Shown here: piece by piece, positions 1 to 8,013 of the stretch
How positions within the stretch are numbered: the stretch's first letter is position 1
Layout: every line of letters starts with the position of its first letter
NCBI RefSeq assembly: GCF_030323145.1
Contig: NZ_CP100470.1
Coordinates: forward strand, 2,707,001 to 2,771,000
Source: Mesorhizobium sp. C432A
GTDB taxonomy: Bacteria; Pseudomonadota; Alphaproteobacteria; Rhizobiales; Rhizobiaceae
Direction of reading: 5' to 3'
DNA: 64,000 nucleotides
The notes under the pieces: generated by a model
What the model was told of the DNA's origin: nothing
Seen by the model: only the letters and a program-made list of their open reading frames with translations
Databases searched by the model: none
Position numbers and translations under genes: made by a program

Positions 1-63
1 GCGGCAGGGTTTTGGCGGGGTCAAGGCAAGGTGACGACATCCTGATCGTCAGAGATAATGGGC

Positions 64-303
64 TCAACCCTGCGGCTTGCCGGCGACCAATTGCCTGAGC
101 GCATCGTTGATCCTGTCTTGCCAGCCGGGGCCATCTTCCTGGAAATGGTCGAGCACGGCGCGATCGATCCTGATCGAGACAAGCTCGCGAACGTTTGGTG
201 CGGCGGAGGGTTCGCGAATGGGAGGCGCGGGTTTCTTGACCGGCTTGAAGGCCGCTTCAGCGGCTTCCATCGGATTGGTCGGTCGGCGCGGGGGCGTTGC
301 CAT
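64..303 (-). CDS. BrnA-like antitoxin (orphan)
   Basis: A 79-residue protein resembling the BrnA antitoxin family of type II toxin-antitoxin systems, where the antitoxin binds its toxin and represses the operon as a ribbon-helix-helix DNA binder. Seen: a Pro/Ala/Lys-rich N-terminus, then a C-terminal segment with RIDRAVLDHFQ and the family-typical GPGWQDRINDALR. The frame is open upstream to 390, but the ATG at 303 gives the family-like N-terminus and has AGGA a few bases upstream. No BrnT-type toxin gene lies next to it; upstream is a broken second antitoxin. Its partner is therefore absent, elsewhere, or lost. Family call fairly sure, activity unknown. Confidence 0.7.
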   Translation of the reverse strand: MATPPRRPTNPMEAAEAAFKPVKKPAPPIREPSAAPNVRELVSIRIDRAVLDHFQEDGPGWQDRINDALRQLVAGKPQG

Positions 304-386
304 TGGTTGATCCTGAATGAGAGTGACTCTTGCCTGGAGCAAGTCGTGAGGAAAACTAGGCCGCTGGTCTGTGAAGACCAGTAACT

Positions 387-623
387 TCACTTGGTTCTCT
401 CTGCCATTGCCCTGTATTTGGCTTCAAGCCTGTCCAGCACCTCGTCGCCAGGCTAGACCCGGCCCGCATCGGCATCCGAAATGCCCTTTGCGAGTGCTGC
501 ATCGAGTGCTGCAAAGCGCTTCTCCAAGTCCGCACTGTCCGTCACGGCAACCGTCGTTCCAAGAATCCATTTGCGATAATAGCAATCTGTCGGCCGGACC
601 GTGAGCCAAATCGCGTCCGACAT
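387..623 (-). pseudogene. Broken ParD-like antitoxin gene (in-frame TAG)
   Basis: Reading from the ATG at 623 gives 56 residues ending GISDADAGRV, then TAG at 455-453, then the same frame continues PGDEVLDRLEAKYRAMAER to a TGA at 387. The two halves joined read like ParD-type antitoxins, in which a helical region is followed by a DEVLDRLEAKY-like tail that wraps the toxin. The stop terminal GTGA would overlap a GTG start, the usual ParD/ParE coupling, but after about nine toxin-like residues the frame runs into the BrnA gene. Inference: the antitoxin has an amber mutation and its toxin has been deleted. The family assignment is from the tail only. Confidence 0.55.
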
Positions 624-700
624 GAAGCCGCACCAGCTTCAACGTTCTTGCATTCCGCAGGCAGTGCCACTACGTCAATTCCAGCAAGCGAGGATTTGCC

Positions 701-1003
701 ATGTCGACCGGACCGAACCGCATTCTCGATGAATTCGCCAAGCTGATGACCGATGCCGCGGGTGCCGCACAAGGCGTGCGCCGCGAGGTGGAGACTGCCT
801 TCAAGGGGCAGGCCGAGCGCATCCTCAACACCATGGATGTGGTGCAGCGCGAGGAGTTCGAGGCTGCCCGCGACATGGCTGCCAAGGCCCGCGAAGAAAA
901 CACCAGGCTGGCCGCCCGCATCGATGCGCTCGAGGCCAGGCTTGCCGAATTGACCGGACAGGCCGCACCTGTGGCTGCGGCAAAGCCCAAAGCAAAAAAA
1001 TAA
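701..1003 (+). CDS. ubiK: UbiK-type accessory factor (BMFP/YqiC family)
   Basis: A 100-residue protein of the membrane fusogenic/BMFP family (YqiC, UbiK). In enterobacteria UbiK binds lipids and UbiJ and assists aerobic ubiquinone biosynthesis. Seen: an amphipathic N-terminal half (ILDEFAKLMTDAAGAAQG), a VVQREEFEAARDMAAKAREEN heptad region predicting a C-terminal coiled coil, and a basic Lys-rich tail. Length and architecture match the family. It is monocistronic here, upstream of a YbjN gene in the same direction. The role in rhizobia is inferred by homology. Confidence 0.85.
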   Translation: MSTGPNRILDEFAKLMTDAAGAAQGVRREVETAFKGQAERILNTMDVVQREEFEAARDMAAKAREENTRLAARIDALEARLAELTGQAAPVAAAKPKAKK

Positions 1004-1319
1004 AATTTGAACTTTTCCACAAAGCACAATCCGAAAAAATGCTTTGCCGTGAATCGTTTACCGGCGATGCATGAATCTTTGTGACAGCGCCTTTCCACAT
1101 GCTGATGACGCAGTGCGAAAAATTAGGCTGTTCACGCGACTCCCGATCAATAGACTGAATTTGTTGCATGATTCGGAGCAGGGTCATGCGGCCGGGCGGT
1201 GGGGTCCGGTCCGGGGTCTTTGTGTCGTGAAGTCCTGGCCGTCCGAGTTCAAGACAAGATTGTTCGTCGTGTGTGCCCCGCGGAGCGTGTGGCGCTCCCC
1301 TGAACACAGGAAGCATTCC
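1004..1319 (+). other. Intergenic stretch upstream of YbjN gene
   Basis: 316 bases with no supportable gene. It holds A/T-rich sequence just after ubiK and, near the right end, a small hairpin (GGAGCG at 1282-1287 pairing with CGCTCC at 1293-1298) in what is probably the YbjN leader. No clear terminator with a T-run was found. Confidence 0.4.
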
Positions 1320-1820
1320 ATGGAACTTCTCGAACTCGAATTCTCCCGCGAAATCCATCCGGTGGATGTCATCGAGCAGGTCGCCCATAACAATGACTGG
1401 TCCTTCGAAAGGGCCGGCGATGACGAAATCTCGATCTCGGTTGCCGGCAGCTGGACCGACTATCACGTCTCCTTCTCATGGATGGAGGATTTCGAGGCGC
1501 TGCATCTGGCCTGTGCTTTCGACATCAAGGTGCCGGAAGCCCGCGCGCTGGAAGTGATGCGGCTTTTGTCGCTGATCAACGAGCAGATGCTGTTTGGCCA
1601 TTTCGATCTCTGGGAGCAGGAGGGCGCGATCATGTTTCGCCAGTCACTGCTGCTCGCCGGCGGGGTCGAACCGTCGAGCCAGCAGGTCGAGGTGCTTTTG
1701 TCGTCGGCGCTTGAAGCCTGCGAGTGCTATTTCCAGGCCTTCCAGTTCGTTGTCTGGTCGGGAACCTCGGCCAAGGATGCGCTGGCCGGCGTCCTGTTCG
1801 AGACCTATGGCAACGCTTGA
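1320..1820 (+). CDS. YbjN domain-containing protein
   Basis: A 166-residue protein of the YbjN family (type III secretion chaperone-like fold, loosely called sensory transduction regulators). The alphaproteobacterial members are conserved cytosolic proteins without an assigned reaction. Seen: the start MELLELEFSREIHPVDVIEQ typical of the rhizobial branch, mixed alpha/beta composition, no signal peptide or membrane segment. The ATG at 1320 was preferred over the longer open frame from 1071 because the extra N-terminus is not family-like. A tRNA-binding protein gene begins six bases after its stop. Function unknown. Confidence 0.82.
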   Translation: MELLELEFSREIHPVDVIEQVAHNNDWSFERAGDDEISISVAGSWTDYHVSFSWMEDFEALHLACAFDIKVPEARALEVMRLLSLINEQMLFGHFDLWEQEGAIMFRQSLLLAGGVEPSSQQVEVLLSSALEACECYFQAFQFVVWSGTSAKDALAGVLFETYGNA

Positions 1821-1826
1821 GCTTCC

Positions 1827-2186
1827 ATGAGTTCGAGCAGCGCGCGCAAGCCCGAGATCAGCTTTGCCGATTTTGATCGTGTCGACATCCGTGCCGGCAC
1901 GATCGTCGAGGCCGAGCCTTTCCCCGAGGCGCGCAAACCCGCCTTCAAGCTGAAGATCGATTTCGGCCCTGAGATCGGCGTGAAGAAATCCTCGGCACAG
2001 ATCACGAAATACTATGCGCCGGAAACGCTGGTGGGACGGCAGGTGTTTGCGGTGGTGAATTTCCCGCCGCGCCAGATCGGTCCGTTCATGTCGGAAGTGC
2101 TCACGCTCGGCTTCCCTGATGAGGAAGGCGCCGTGGTCCTTGGCGCCATCGAGCGCAAGGTGCCGGACGGCGGCAGGTTGTTTTAG
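1827..2186 (+). CDS. tRNA-binding protein (CsaA-like OB fold)
   Basis: A 119-residue stand-alone EMAP/tRNA-binding OB-fold protein, similar to CsaA and to the C-terminal domain of some aminoacyl-tRNA synthetases. Such proteins bind tRNA non-specifically and CsaA has been described as chaperone-like. Seen: [21 protein letters not shown] at the N-terminus, then KKSSAQIT and the conserved [18 protein letters not shown] near the C-terminus. No good ribosome-binding site precedes the ATG, so translation may be coupled to the YbjN gene just upstream. It converges on the glycosyltransferase gene. Confidence 0.88.
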   Translation: MSSSSARKPEISFADFDRVDIRAGTIVEAEPFPEARKPAFKLKIDFGPEIGVKKSSAQITKYYAPETLVGRQVFAVVNFPPRQIGPFMSEVLTLGFPDEEGAVVLGAIERKVPDGGRLF

Positions 2187-2196
2187 GAAGATTGCG

Positions 2197-3219
2197 TCAG
2201 GCGGCCAGCTTGCGCCTTGTGCTCAGCGCCTCTTCGACCGTGTCCATGAACATTTCGGCGCAGGCTTTCCAGCTGTAGCGCATGGCGCGTTCGCGCGCCT
2301 CGGCGCGGTCGACATTGAGCGCGGCGAGCGAGGCCTCGCGCAGATCGGTCGACACCGCGCCGCCGATGCCGTCGCCGACAATGTCGATCGGTCCGGTGAC
2401 CGGATAGGCGGCCACCGGCGTGCCGCTGGCCAGCGCCTCGATGATGACGTTGCCGAACGTGTCGGTGCGGCTGGGGAAAACGAAAACATCAGCCGAGGCG
2501 TAGATCTCGGCCAGCTCATCGTTCGGGCGATGGCCGAGGAAGTGCGCCTGCGGGTACTTCGCCCTGAGCCTAGCCAGTTCCGGTCCTTCGCCGACGATCA
2601 CCTTGCTGCCGGGCAGGTCGAGATCGAGGAAGGCGCTCAGGTTCTTCTCGATGGCGACGCGGCCGACGCACAGGAATACCGGGCCGGGAAAGCCGAGGTC
2701 CTTCTTCTTGTCCGGGCGGAAGTGATCGGTGTCGACGCCCCGCGTCCACGGCCTGAGCTTGGTGAAGCCTCGCGACGCAAGGTCCTCCGCCAGCGACTGG
2801 GTGGCGACCAGCGTGCCTTGTCCGGAATTGTGGAAATCACGCAGCCAGCGATAGGCCCAGCTCTCCGGCACCGGCAGGCGGGCGCTGAGATATTCGGGAA
2901 AGCGGGTGTGATAGCTGGTGGTAAAGGGACGGCCAGCATTGCGGCAATAGCGCCGCGCCATGATGCCGAGCGGGCCTTCGGTGACGATATGGATATGGTC
3001 GGCCTTGCGAGCCTCGATCAGCCGCGCGACATGACCGGGCGTGGTCAGCGCCAGCCTGATGTCGGGGTAGGTCGGCAACGGCAAGGTGCGAAAGATGTTC
3101 GGGGTCAGGAAGTCGACCGCAACGTCGAAGGTTTTCAGCGTTTCGGTGAGCCGCTCCAGCGTGTGGACGACGCCGTTGACTTGCGGCCGCCAGGCGTCGG
3201 TAACCATCAGGATGCGCAT
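2197..3219 (-). CDS. GT4-type glycosyltransferase
   Basis: A 340-residue glycosyltransferase of the GT-B fold, GT4 family, related to alpha-mannosyl or glucosyl transferases that modify membrane lipids or polysaccharides at the cytosolic membrane face. Seen: N-terminal acceptor domain opening MRILMVTDAWRPQVNGV, the FLCVGRVAIEKN nucleotide-sugar domain start, and the E-x7-E donor-binding signature in FPSRTDTFGNVIIEALASG. The ATG at 3219 is preferred because the family starts at this point; the open frame runs on to 3294. Donor and acceptor cannot be read from the sequence. Confidence 0.88.
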   Translation of the reverse strand: MRILMVTDAWRPQVNGVVHTLERLTETLKTFDVAVDFLTPNIFRTLPLPTYPDIRLALTTPGHVARLIEARKADHIHIVTEGPLGIMARRYCRNAGRPFTTSYHTRFPEYLSARLPVPESWAYRWLRDFHNSGQGTLVATQSLAEDLASRGFTKLRPWTRGVDTDHFRPDKKKDLGFPGPVFLCVGRVAIEKNLSAFLDLDLPGSKVIVGEGPELARLRAKYPQAHFLGHRPNDELAEIYASADVFVFPSRTDTFGNVIIEALASGTPVAAYPVTGPIDIVGDGIGGAVSTDLREASLAALNVDRAEARERAMRYSWKACAEMFMDTVEEALSTRRKLAA

Positions 3220-3441
3220 TGCGGTCCTTTGCTCGGGTCGACGGTTGCCTTGATGCGATAGCGGTACGGCCCGGCTGCCCTCGCTTCGCTCCACCGCACC
3301 CGGGCAGGCACGAGGTCGAAGTAAGGCGGCTGAGCCGAATCAACTGAGGTCGCGCGCTTCATGCGCGCTCTTGGCCATGGTTTCATGACGGGCGGATGAA
3401 GCTGGTTTTTGGCCGAGCCCGCCTTCCAGATCATGCTTTGG

Positions 3442-4857
3442 TCAGGCGGGCACCTTGATCACCGCCCGCAGGCCGCCGAGCGGGCTGTCTTCCAGCGTGA
3501 TGTCGCCGCCATGGCTGCGGGCGATGTCGCGGGCGATGGAGAGGCCAAGGCCGGTGCCGCTGGCGTCGAGGTTGCGCGCTTCGTCGAGCCGCACGAACGG
3601 TTTGAACACGTCCTCGCGCTTTTCCGGCGGGATGCCCGGACCGTCATCGTCGATGGTGACGACGAGTGAGCCGCGGCCGTGATCGGCGCTGATCTCCACC
3701 GTCTTGGCATAGCGCAAGGCATTGCCGGCGACATTGGACAACAGCCGGGCGAAAGCGTGCGGGCGCACATGCACGTCCGGATCACCGGCAAGCACGGTCG
3801 ATAGCTTGCGCTTGTGCAGCGACGCCTCCTCGCCGAGCTTTTGGAAATAGGCCTCGAGATCGAAATGGCCGGCATCTTCCGACGCTTCGCCGCGGGCAAA
3901 AGCGATATAGCCTTCCAGCATCGACTGCATGTCGTCGATGTCCTGGTTGAGCGCGGCCTTGGTCTCGGGCTTGCCGCCGGCCAGCGCCAGCTGCAGCTTG
4001 AAGCGGGTGAGGATGGTTCTGAGATCGTGGCTGACGCCGGTCAGCATGGCGGTGCGCTGTTCCAGCTGGCGTTCGATGCGCTCGCGCATCTGGATGAAGG
4101 CAAAGCCGGCCCGGCGAACCTCCTCGGCGCCGCGTGGGCGGAAATCGCGCGGCATCGGCCGGCCCTTGCCGAAGCTTTCGGCGGCCTCGGCCAGAGACAG
4201 GATCGGCCGGATCTGGTTGCGAAGGAAGGGGATGGCAATCGTCAGCAGCACCAGTGACGTCCCGACCATCCAGATCAGGAAGATGTGGGTGTTGGAGGCA
4301 TAGGCCTGGCTGCGGCGCACGAAGACGCGCAGCACCTTGCCCTCGAGCTGGATGCGGACCTCGACGATGTTGGAATTGCCGACCGTGTCGATCCAGAACG
4401 GGCGGTTGATCTGGCGGGTGATCTCGGTGGAAAGGACGTCGTCAAGGATCGAGAAGAATGGCTTGGGTCCAGGCGCCGGCAACGGGTCGGGCGGCAAGAG
4501 GTCGACCTTCAACTGCATGCGGTCCTGGGCGATGCGGATGATGTTCGCGTAGTCGCCATCGTGCGGATAGGTCTCGATCATGTCGATGATCGCGGCGATG
4601 TCGCGCACGGTGGCCTGCGACAGGCGCTGCGTCACGGTTGCCCAGTGGCGTTCCATGAAGTCGAAGGCGACGACCGACTGCAGAAGGATCATCGGCGCGA
4701 TGACGATGATCAGCGAGCGGGCATAAAGCCGCTTGGGCATATAGAACGCAACCAGCCGCCAGAACCGCTTCCAGGCACGCGGCATTGCTTTCAGCGCGCG
4801 TGATACGCGCGCGCCAAAGCCGCCCTGTTCCGGCCGTTCCAGTTGCGTGGTCGCCAT
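3442..4857 (-). CDS. Sensor histidine kinase (EnvZ-like)
   Basis: A 471-residue inner-membrane sensor kinase. Seen in order: a membrane helix at about 48-66, a periplasmic loop to about 190, a second helix at about 192-212, a HAMP region, the phosphoacceptor His277 in TGVSHDLRTILTRF, an N box (NVAGNALRYA, about 374-384), and the G1 DDGPGIP and G2 GTGLGLS loops. The ATG at 4857 has AAAGGA six bases upstream. It is the last gene of a MarR / response regulator / kinase operon, 88 bases after the regulator. The layout resembles the PetP-PetR and CenR-type loci of alphaproteobacteria; the signal is unknown. Confidence 0.92.
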   Translation of the reverse strand: MATTQLERPEQGGFGARVSRALKAMPRAWKRFWRLVAFYMPKRLYARSLIIVIAPMILLQSVVAFDFMERHWATVTQRLSQATVRDIAAIIDMIETYPHDGDYANIIRIAQDRMQLKVDLLPPDPLPAPGPKPFFSILDDVLSTEITRQINRPFWIDTVGNSNIVEVRIQLEGKVLRVFVRRSQAYASNTHIFLIWMVGTSLVLLTIAIPFLRNQIRPILSLAEAAESFGKGRPMPRDFRPRGAEEVRRAGFAFIQMRERIERQLEQRTAMLTGVSHDLRTILTRFKLQLALAGGKPETKAALNQDIDDMQSMLEGYIAFARGEASEDAGHFDLEAYFQKLGEEASLHKRKLSTVLAGDPDVHVRPHAFARLLSNVAGNALRYAKTVEISADHGRGSLVVTIDDDGPGIPPEKREDVFKPFVRLDEARNLDASGTGLGLSIARDIARSHGGDITLEDSPLGGLRAVIKVPA

Positions 4858-4945
4858 TTGTCCTTTCGCTGGGTCAATGGCCGCTGGTCGATGCCGCTGG
4901 TCGATGGCCACACATCTATGGCCAAGGGCGGCCGTCAGCGGCATT

Positions 4946-5665
4946 CTATTCCACGCTGAGCCGATACCCAATACCGCGCACCGTCTGCAGCCAGACCGGA
5001 TTGGACGGATCGCGCTCGATCTTGCGGCGCAGGCGGTTGATCTGGACGTCGATGGTGCGCTCGCCGACTTCCGAATCGTCGCCGACAAGCTCGTGACGCG
5101 GGATCGTTTCGCCGGCCCGCGCGGCAAAGATCGCCAAGATCTCCTGCTCGCGGTCGGTCAGCTTCAGCGCCTCGCCGCCCCGCTTCAGCTCGCGCCTGGC
5201 GATCTGGAAGGTGTAGGGGCCGAAGACCAGCTGCTCGACCTTGGGCGTCGTCGCCGGGCCGCCGCGGCGCAGAATGTTATTGATGCGCAGGATCAGTTCG
5301 CGCGGGTCGAAGGGCTTGGGCAGATAGTCGTCGGCGCCGGCCTCGAGCCCAGTGATGCGGCTGTCGGTTTCCGATAGCGCGGTGAGCATCAGGATCGGTA
5401 CGTTCTTCTCCGCCCGCAGCGCCTTGGTGAGGTCGACGCCGGTCTCTCCGGGCATCATGACGTCGAGGACAAGGAGGTCGAAGTCGAGTCCTGCAAGCTT
5501 TCGCCTGGCCTCGCCGGCATTTCCGGCGACTGTGACGCGAAAACCATTTTCGGTCAGATACTGCTTGAGCAAATTGCGAATGCGGGTGTCGTCGTCGACC
5601 ACAAGCAGATGCGGCGCGTCATCGTCCGGCGCCGTCGGCTGGTCCACCCTCTCAATGGTCTCCAT
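4946..5665 (-). CDS. OmpR-family response regulator
   Basis: A 239-residue two-domain DNA-binding regulator. The receiver domain has acidic residues at about 24-26 (VVDDD), phosphoacceptor Asp68 in VLDVMMPGE, and the conserved Lys in LPKPFDP. The C-terminal winged helix ends with RTIDVQINRLRRKIE and VRGIGYRL. The ATG at 5665 has AGGGAAAAG upstream and overlaps the end of the MarR gene by 14 bases, so the two are translationally linked. Presumed partner of the downstream kinase. Rhodobacter PetR, next to a MarR protein, is the closest arrangement I know. Confidence 0.93.
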   Translation of the reverse strand: METIERVDQPTAPDDDAPHLLVVDDDTRIRNLLKQYLTENGFRVTVAGNAGEARRKLAGLDFDLLVLDVMMPGETGVDLTKALRAEKNVPILMLTALSETDSRITGLEAGADDYLPKPFDPRELILRINNILRRGGPATTPKVEQLVFGPYTFQIARRELKRGGEALKLTDREQEILAIFAARAGETIPRHELVGDDSEVGERTIDVQINRLRRKIERDPSNPVWLQTVRGIGYRLSVE

Positions 5666-6185
5666 GGCTTTTCCCTGACATGTTTGCAGGCACAATGTCG
5701 ATCTGCGCCCTTAGTTCCGGATTGACCATGGCTTCCAGGAATCGTTCGATCAAGGGACGCTCGCTGGCTCCGGAATCTTCCAATGCAGCACGGATGCGGC
5801 GTGACTGTGGCCGCGCCAGGGCCAGCGCCAGGGCGCGCCCCTTGGCTGTCGGATAGAGCTCCCGCTGGCGGCGGTCGCGCGGACCCTGCAATTGCACGAT
5901 ATGGTCGGTGTCGATCAACTGCTTGAGCACCCGCGCCAGGCTCTGCTTGGTGATCTTGAGCACGTCGAGCAGTTCAGCGACCGTCAGTCCCGGCCGGCGG
6001 TTGACGAAATGCAGCACCCGGTGATGGGCGCGGCCAAAGCCGTAATCGGCCAGGATCTGGTCCGGATCGGAAGTGAAATCGCGATACGCAAAGAAGAACA
6101 GTTCGATGATGGCGAAGTCGATGCCGTCCTCGTCGGTGATCGGCGTCTTGATCGGTTTTCCGGCAGCTGGGCTTCGATCCGTCAT
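5652..6185 (-). CDS. MarR-family regulator (PetP-like)
   Basis: A 177-residue MarR-type winged-helix dimer. Seen: the central DNA-binding block PGLTVAELLDVLKITKQSLARVLKQL and the wing QLQGPRDRRQRELYPT. Three in-frame ATGs lie between 6200 and 6185; the last is chosen because GGAG sits five bases before it. The gene starts about 20 bases from a 13-bp inverted repeat that is the obvious candidate autoregulatory operator. It heads an operon with an OmpR regulator and a sensor kinase. Ligand and targets are unknown; PetP of Rhodobacter capsulatus has the same neighbour. Confidence 0.88.
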   Translation of the reverse strand: MTDRSPAAGKPIKTPITDEDGIDFAIIELFFFAYRDFTSDPDQILADYGFGRAHHRVLHFVNRRPGLTVAELLDVLKITKQSLARVLKQLIDTDHIVQLQGPRDRRQRELYPTAKGRALALALARPQSRRIRAALEDSGASERPLIERFLEAMVNPELRAQIDIVPANMSGKSHGDH

Positions 6186-6204
6186 CATTTCTCCGTCCAT
6201 AGAG

Positions 6205-6237
6205 GGAAATTATGTCAGTACTATTGACGTAATTTCC
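6205..6237. promoter_or_regulatory. Inverted-repeat operator before the MarR gene
   Basis: GGAAATTATGTCA (6205-6217) and TGACGTAATTTCC (6225-6237) are inverted copies matching at 12 of 13 positions around a 7-base spacer. It lies in the divergent region between the MarR operon and ilvE, just upstream of the MarR start, and is AT-rich within GC-rich DNA. MarR proteins bind such palindromes, so autoregulation is the likely use. Confidence 0.72.
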
Positions 6238-6429
6238 CCGCAATGGTAATTTTTGACAAGCTTTTGGGCTGAATGCGAACGAAAAGGCAAGGGAGTGCGG
6301 TTTTTCCGGAACTTCCTGAGTTTGCCAGAGTTCGATTCTCCGCTTACGCTTCAAGGGCCGCCCGACGCGGCTGTCGCGCAACAAGAACAACACTAATGAT
6401 GTGCGGGTCGCCGCCCGCGGGAGGTTTCC

Positions 6430-7323
6430 ATGGCATCCGTTCCCTTCGACCAACTGGACGGCTTCATCTGGATCAACGGCGAGTTCGTCAAATGGGCCGA
6501 TGCCAAGATCCACGTGCTGACCCACGGCCTGCACTATGCCAGCGCCGTCTTCGAGGGCGAGCGCGCCTATGGCGGCGCCATCTTCAAGCTCAACGAGCAC
6601 ACCGAGCGTCTGCATGAATCGGCGCGCCTGCTCGGCTTCAATATTCCCTATTCCGTGGCCGAGCTCAATGACGCCTCGACCACGCTTCTGAAGAAGCAGG
6701 GTTTCCAGGACGCCTATGTCAGGCCGATCGCCTGGCGCGGCAGCGAACAGATGGGGGTGTCGGCGCAGAACAGCCGCATCAACTGCGCCATCGCCATCTG
6801 GCAATGGCCGAGCTATTTCGACCCGGCGCAGAAGCTCAAGGGCATCCGTCTCGATCTGGCGGAATGGCGCCGGCCCGATCCGCGCACCGCGCCGTCGAAG
6901 TCGAAAGCCGCCGGCCTCTACATGATCTGCACCATGTCCAAGCATGCCGCCGAGGCCAAGGGCTATGCCGATGCCATGATGCTCGACTGGCGCGGCCAGG
7001 TCGCCGAAGCAACGGGCGCCAACATCTTCTTCGTCAAGGATGGCAAGATCCACACGCCGAAGCCCGATTGCTTCCTCGACGGCATCACCCGCCGCACCGT
7101 CATCGGCCTCGCCAAGGACCGCGGCCTTGAAGTCGTCGAGCGCGCCATCATGCCTGAGGAACTCGAAGGCTTCGAACAGTGCTTCCTCACCGGAACGGCA
7201 GCGGAAGTGACGCCGGTCTCCGAGATCGGTCCGTACCGATTCGAGGTCGGCGAGATCGCCAAGACTTTGATGAACGACTATTCTGCTGCGGTGCAACCTA
7301 AGCATGCGATAGCCGCAGAATAA
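6430..7323 (+). CDS. ilvE: Branched-chain amino acid aminotransferase
   Basis: A 297-residue class IV PLP aminotransferase that interconverts Leu, Ile and Val with their 2-oxo acids using 2-oxoglutarate/glutamate, in the cytosol. Seen: EGERAYGG and HTERLHESARLLGF near the N-terminus, and the class IV signature around EATGANIFFVKDGKIHTP followed by FLDGITRR. Length is typical for bacterial IlvE. The ATG follows GGGAGG at good distance. It is divergent from the MarR operon and is followed by a possible terminator. D-amino acid transaminase or aminodeoxychorismate lyase are related alternatives, but length and motifs favour IlvE. Confidence 0.92.
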   Translation: MASVPFDQLDGFIWINGEFVKWADAKIHVLTHGLHYASAVFEGERAYGGAIFKLNEHTERLHESARLLGFNIPYSVAELNDASTTLLKKQGFQDAYVRPIAWRGSEQMGVSAQNSRINCAIAIWQWPSYFDPAQKLKGIRLDLAEWRRPDPRTAPSKSKAAGLYMICTMSKHAAEAKGYADAMMLDWRGQVAEATGANIFFVKDGKIHTPKPDCFLDGITRRTVIGLAKDRGLEVVERAIMPEELEGFEQCFLTGTAAEVTPVSEIGPYRFEVGEIAKTLMNDYSAAVQPKHAIAAE

Positions 7324-7350
7324 CGAAAGTCACAGCTTTTTTCGCAAGCA

Positions 7351-7380
7351 GGGGCGGTTTTGAGGCCGGCCCCTTTATTT
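7351..7380 (+). terminator. Possible rho-independent terminator of ilvE
   Basis: GGGGC (7351-7355) can pair with GCCCC (7369-7373), followed by TTTATTT. The stem is short with a 13-base loop, so this is only a plausible terminator. Confidence 0.4.
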
Positions 7381-7468
7381 CAGCATCTGTGCATTTGACT
7401 TTCGTACAATTCAGCGTCTCATGATGGTGTCGGCCCGGGAGGCTGGCAGCTATGGAGGGACTAGGTAC

Positions 7469-7783
7469 ATGGATACGAATACGCTCATTGCGCTCGTTGT
7501 ACAGGTAATTGCAGGTGTTGTCGGTGGTCAGGCGGTCGGCGTTGCGCTGAAGAATGCGGCGATGGGCCAGTTGACCAAAATCCTCGGCGGCGCGGTTGGC
7601 GGCGTTGGCGGGGCGGCGATCCTCGGCAGCCTGCTCGGCGGCACGGCCGACCCGGCAGCGGCTGCAACGGCAGCGGGCGGATTGGGCGATACGCTGAACC
7701 TCAAAAACCTGCTCGGCGGCGCCGGCGGCGGCGCCATCCTGACCGGCATCATCGGTGCGGTCATGGGCGCGATGAAGAAGTAA
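7469..7783 (+). CDS. Small glycine-rich membrane protein, unknown function
   Basis: A 104-residue hydrophobic protein with no recognised family. Seen: a short polar N-terminus (MDTNTL), then almost continuous Gly/Ala/Val/Ile/Leu with GxxxG-type spacing (VVGGQAVG, GGAVGGVGGAAILG, GGAGGGAILTG), ending MGAMKK. These look like glycine-zipper segments able to insert in or associate with membranes; two or three hydrophobic stretches are likely. GGAGGG lies nine bases before the ATG at 7469, so translation is well supported. A strong hairpin with a T-run follows immediately. Confidence 0.7.
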   Translation: MDTNTLIALVVQVIAGVVGGQAVGVALKNAAMGQLTKILGGAVGGVGGAAILGSLLGGTADPAAAATAAGGLGDTLNLKNLLGGAGGGAILTGIIGAVMGAMKK

Positions 7784-7784
7784 G

Positions 7785-7888
7785 CCTCTAGATCATTCAC
7801 CGTTTCACGGCGAATGATCTAGTTTGTTGTTTTACCCAATTCCGGACGGAAAACCGCTTTACACTTTTCCTGGAATTGCTCGAGACTC
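7785..7888 (+). repeat. Palindromic intergenic repeat acting as terminator
   Basis: Two hairpins lie in tandem. The first pairs CTAGATCATTC (7788-7798) with GAATGATCTAG (7812-7822) and is followed by TTTGTTGTTTT, a convincing terminator for the preceding gene. The second pairs CAATTCC with GGAATTG around CGGACGGAAAACCGC. I recognise this composite as one scattered through Mesorhizobium intergenic regions; a partial copy of its right half, TTTTCCTGGAATT, recurs near 12597. Confidence 0.65.
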
Positions 7889-8013
7889 AGGCTTCGTCAA
7901 ATGGGCGGCCGTTGGGCCGCCCATTTCTGTTTTGGGACGGACTGTTTGCCTTTCAGCAGTGGACGGCCTTCGCCCGCGCCTCTACATCACGCTGGAACAG
8001 CGAAAGGACAATC

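Noticed and set aside
2119-3261. Long plus-strand frame opposite the glycosyltransferase
   Set aside because: Same shadow effect; the minus strand encodes a full GT4 enzyme.
6320-6360. T-loop-like AGTTCGATTCTC suggesting a tRNA
   Set aside because: No matching acceptor, anticodon or D arms and no plausible cloverleaf around it; likely chance sequence in the ilvE leader.
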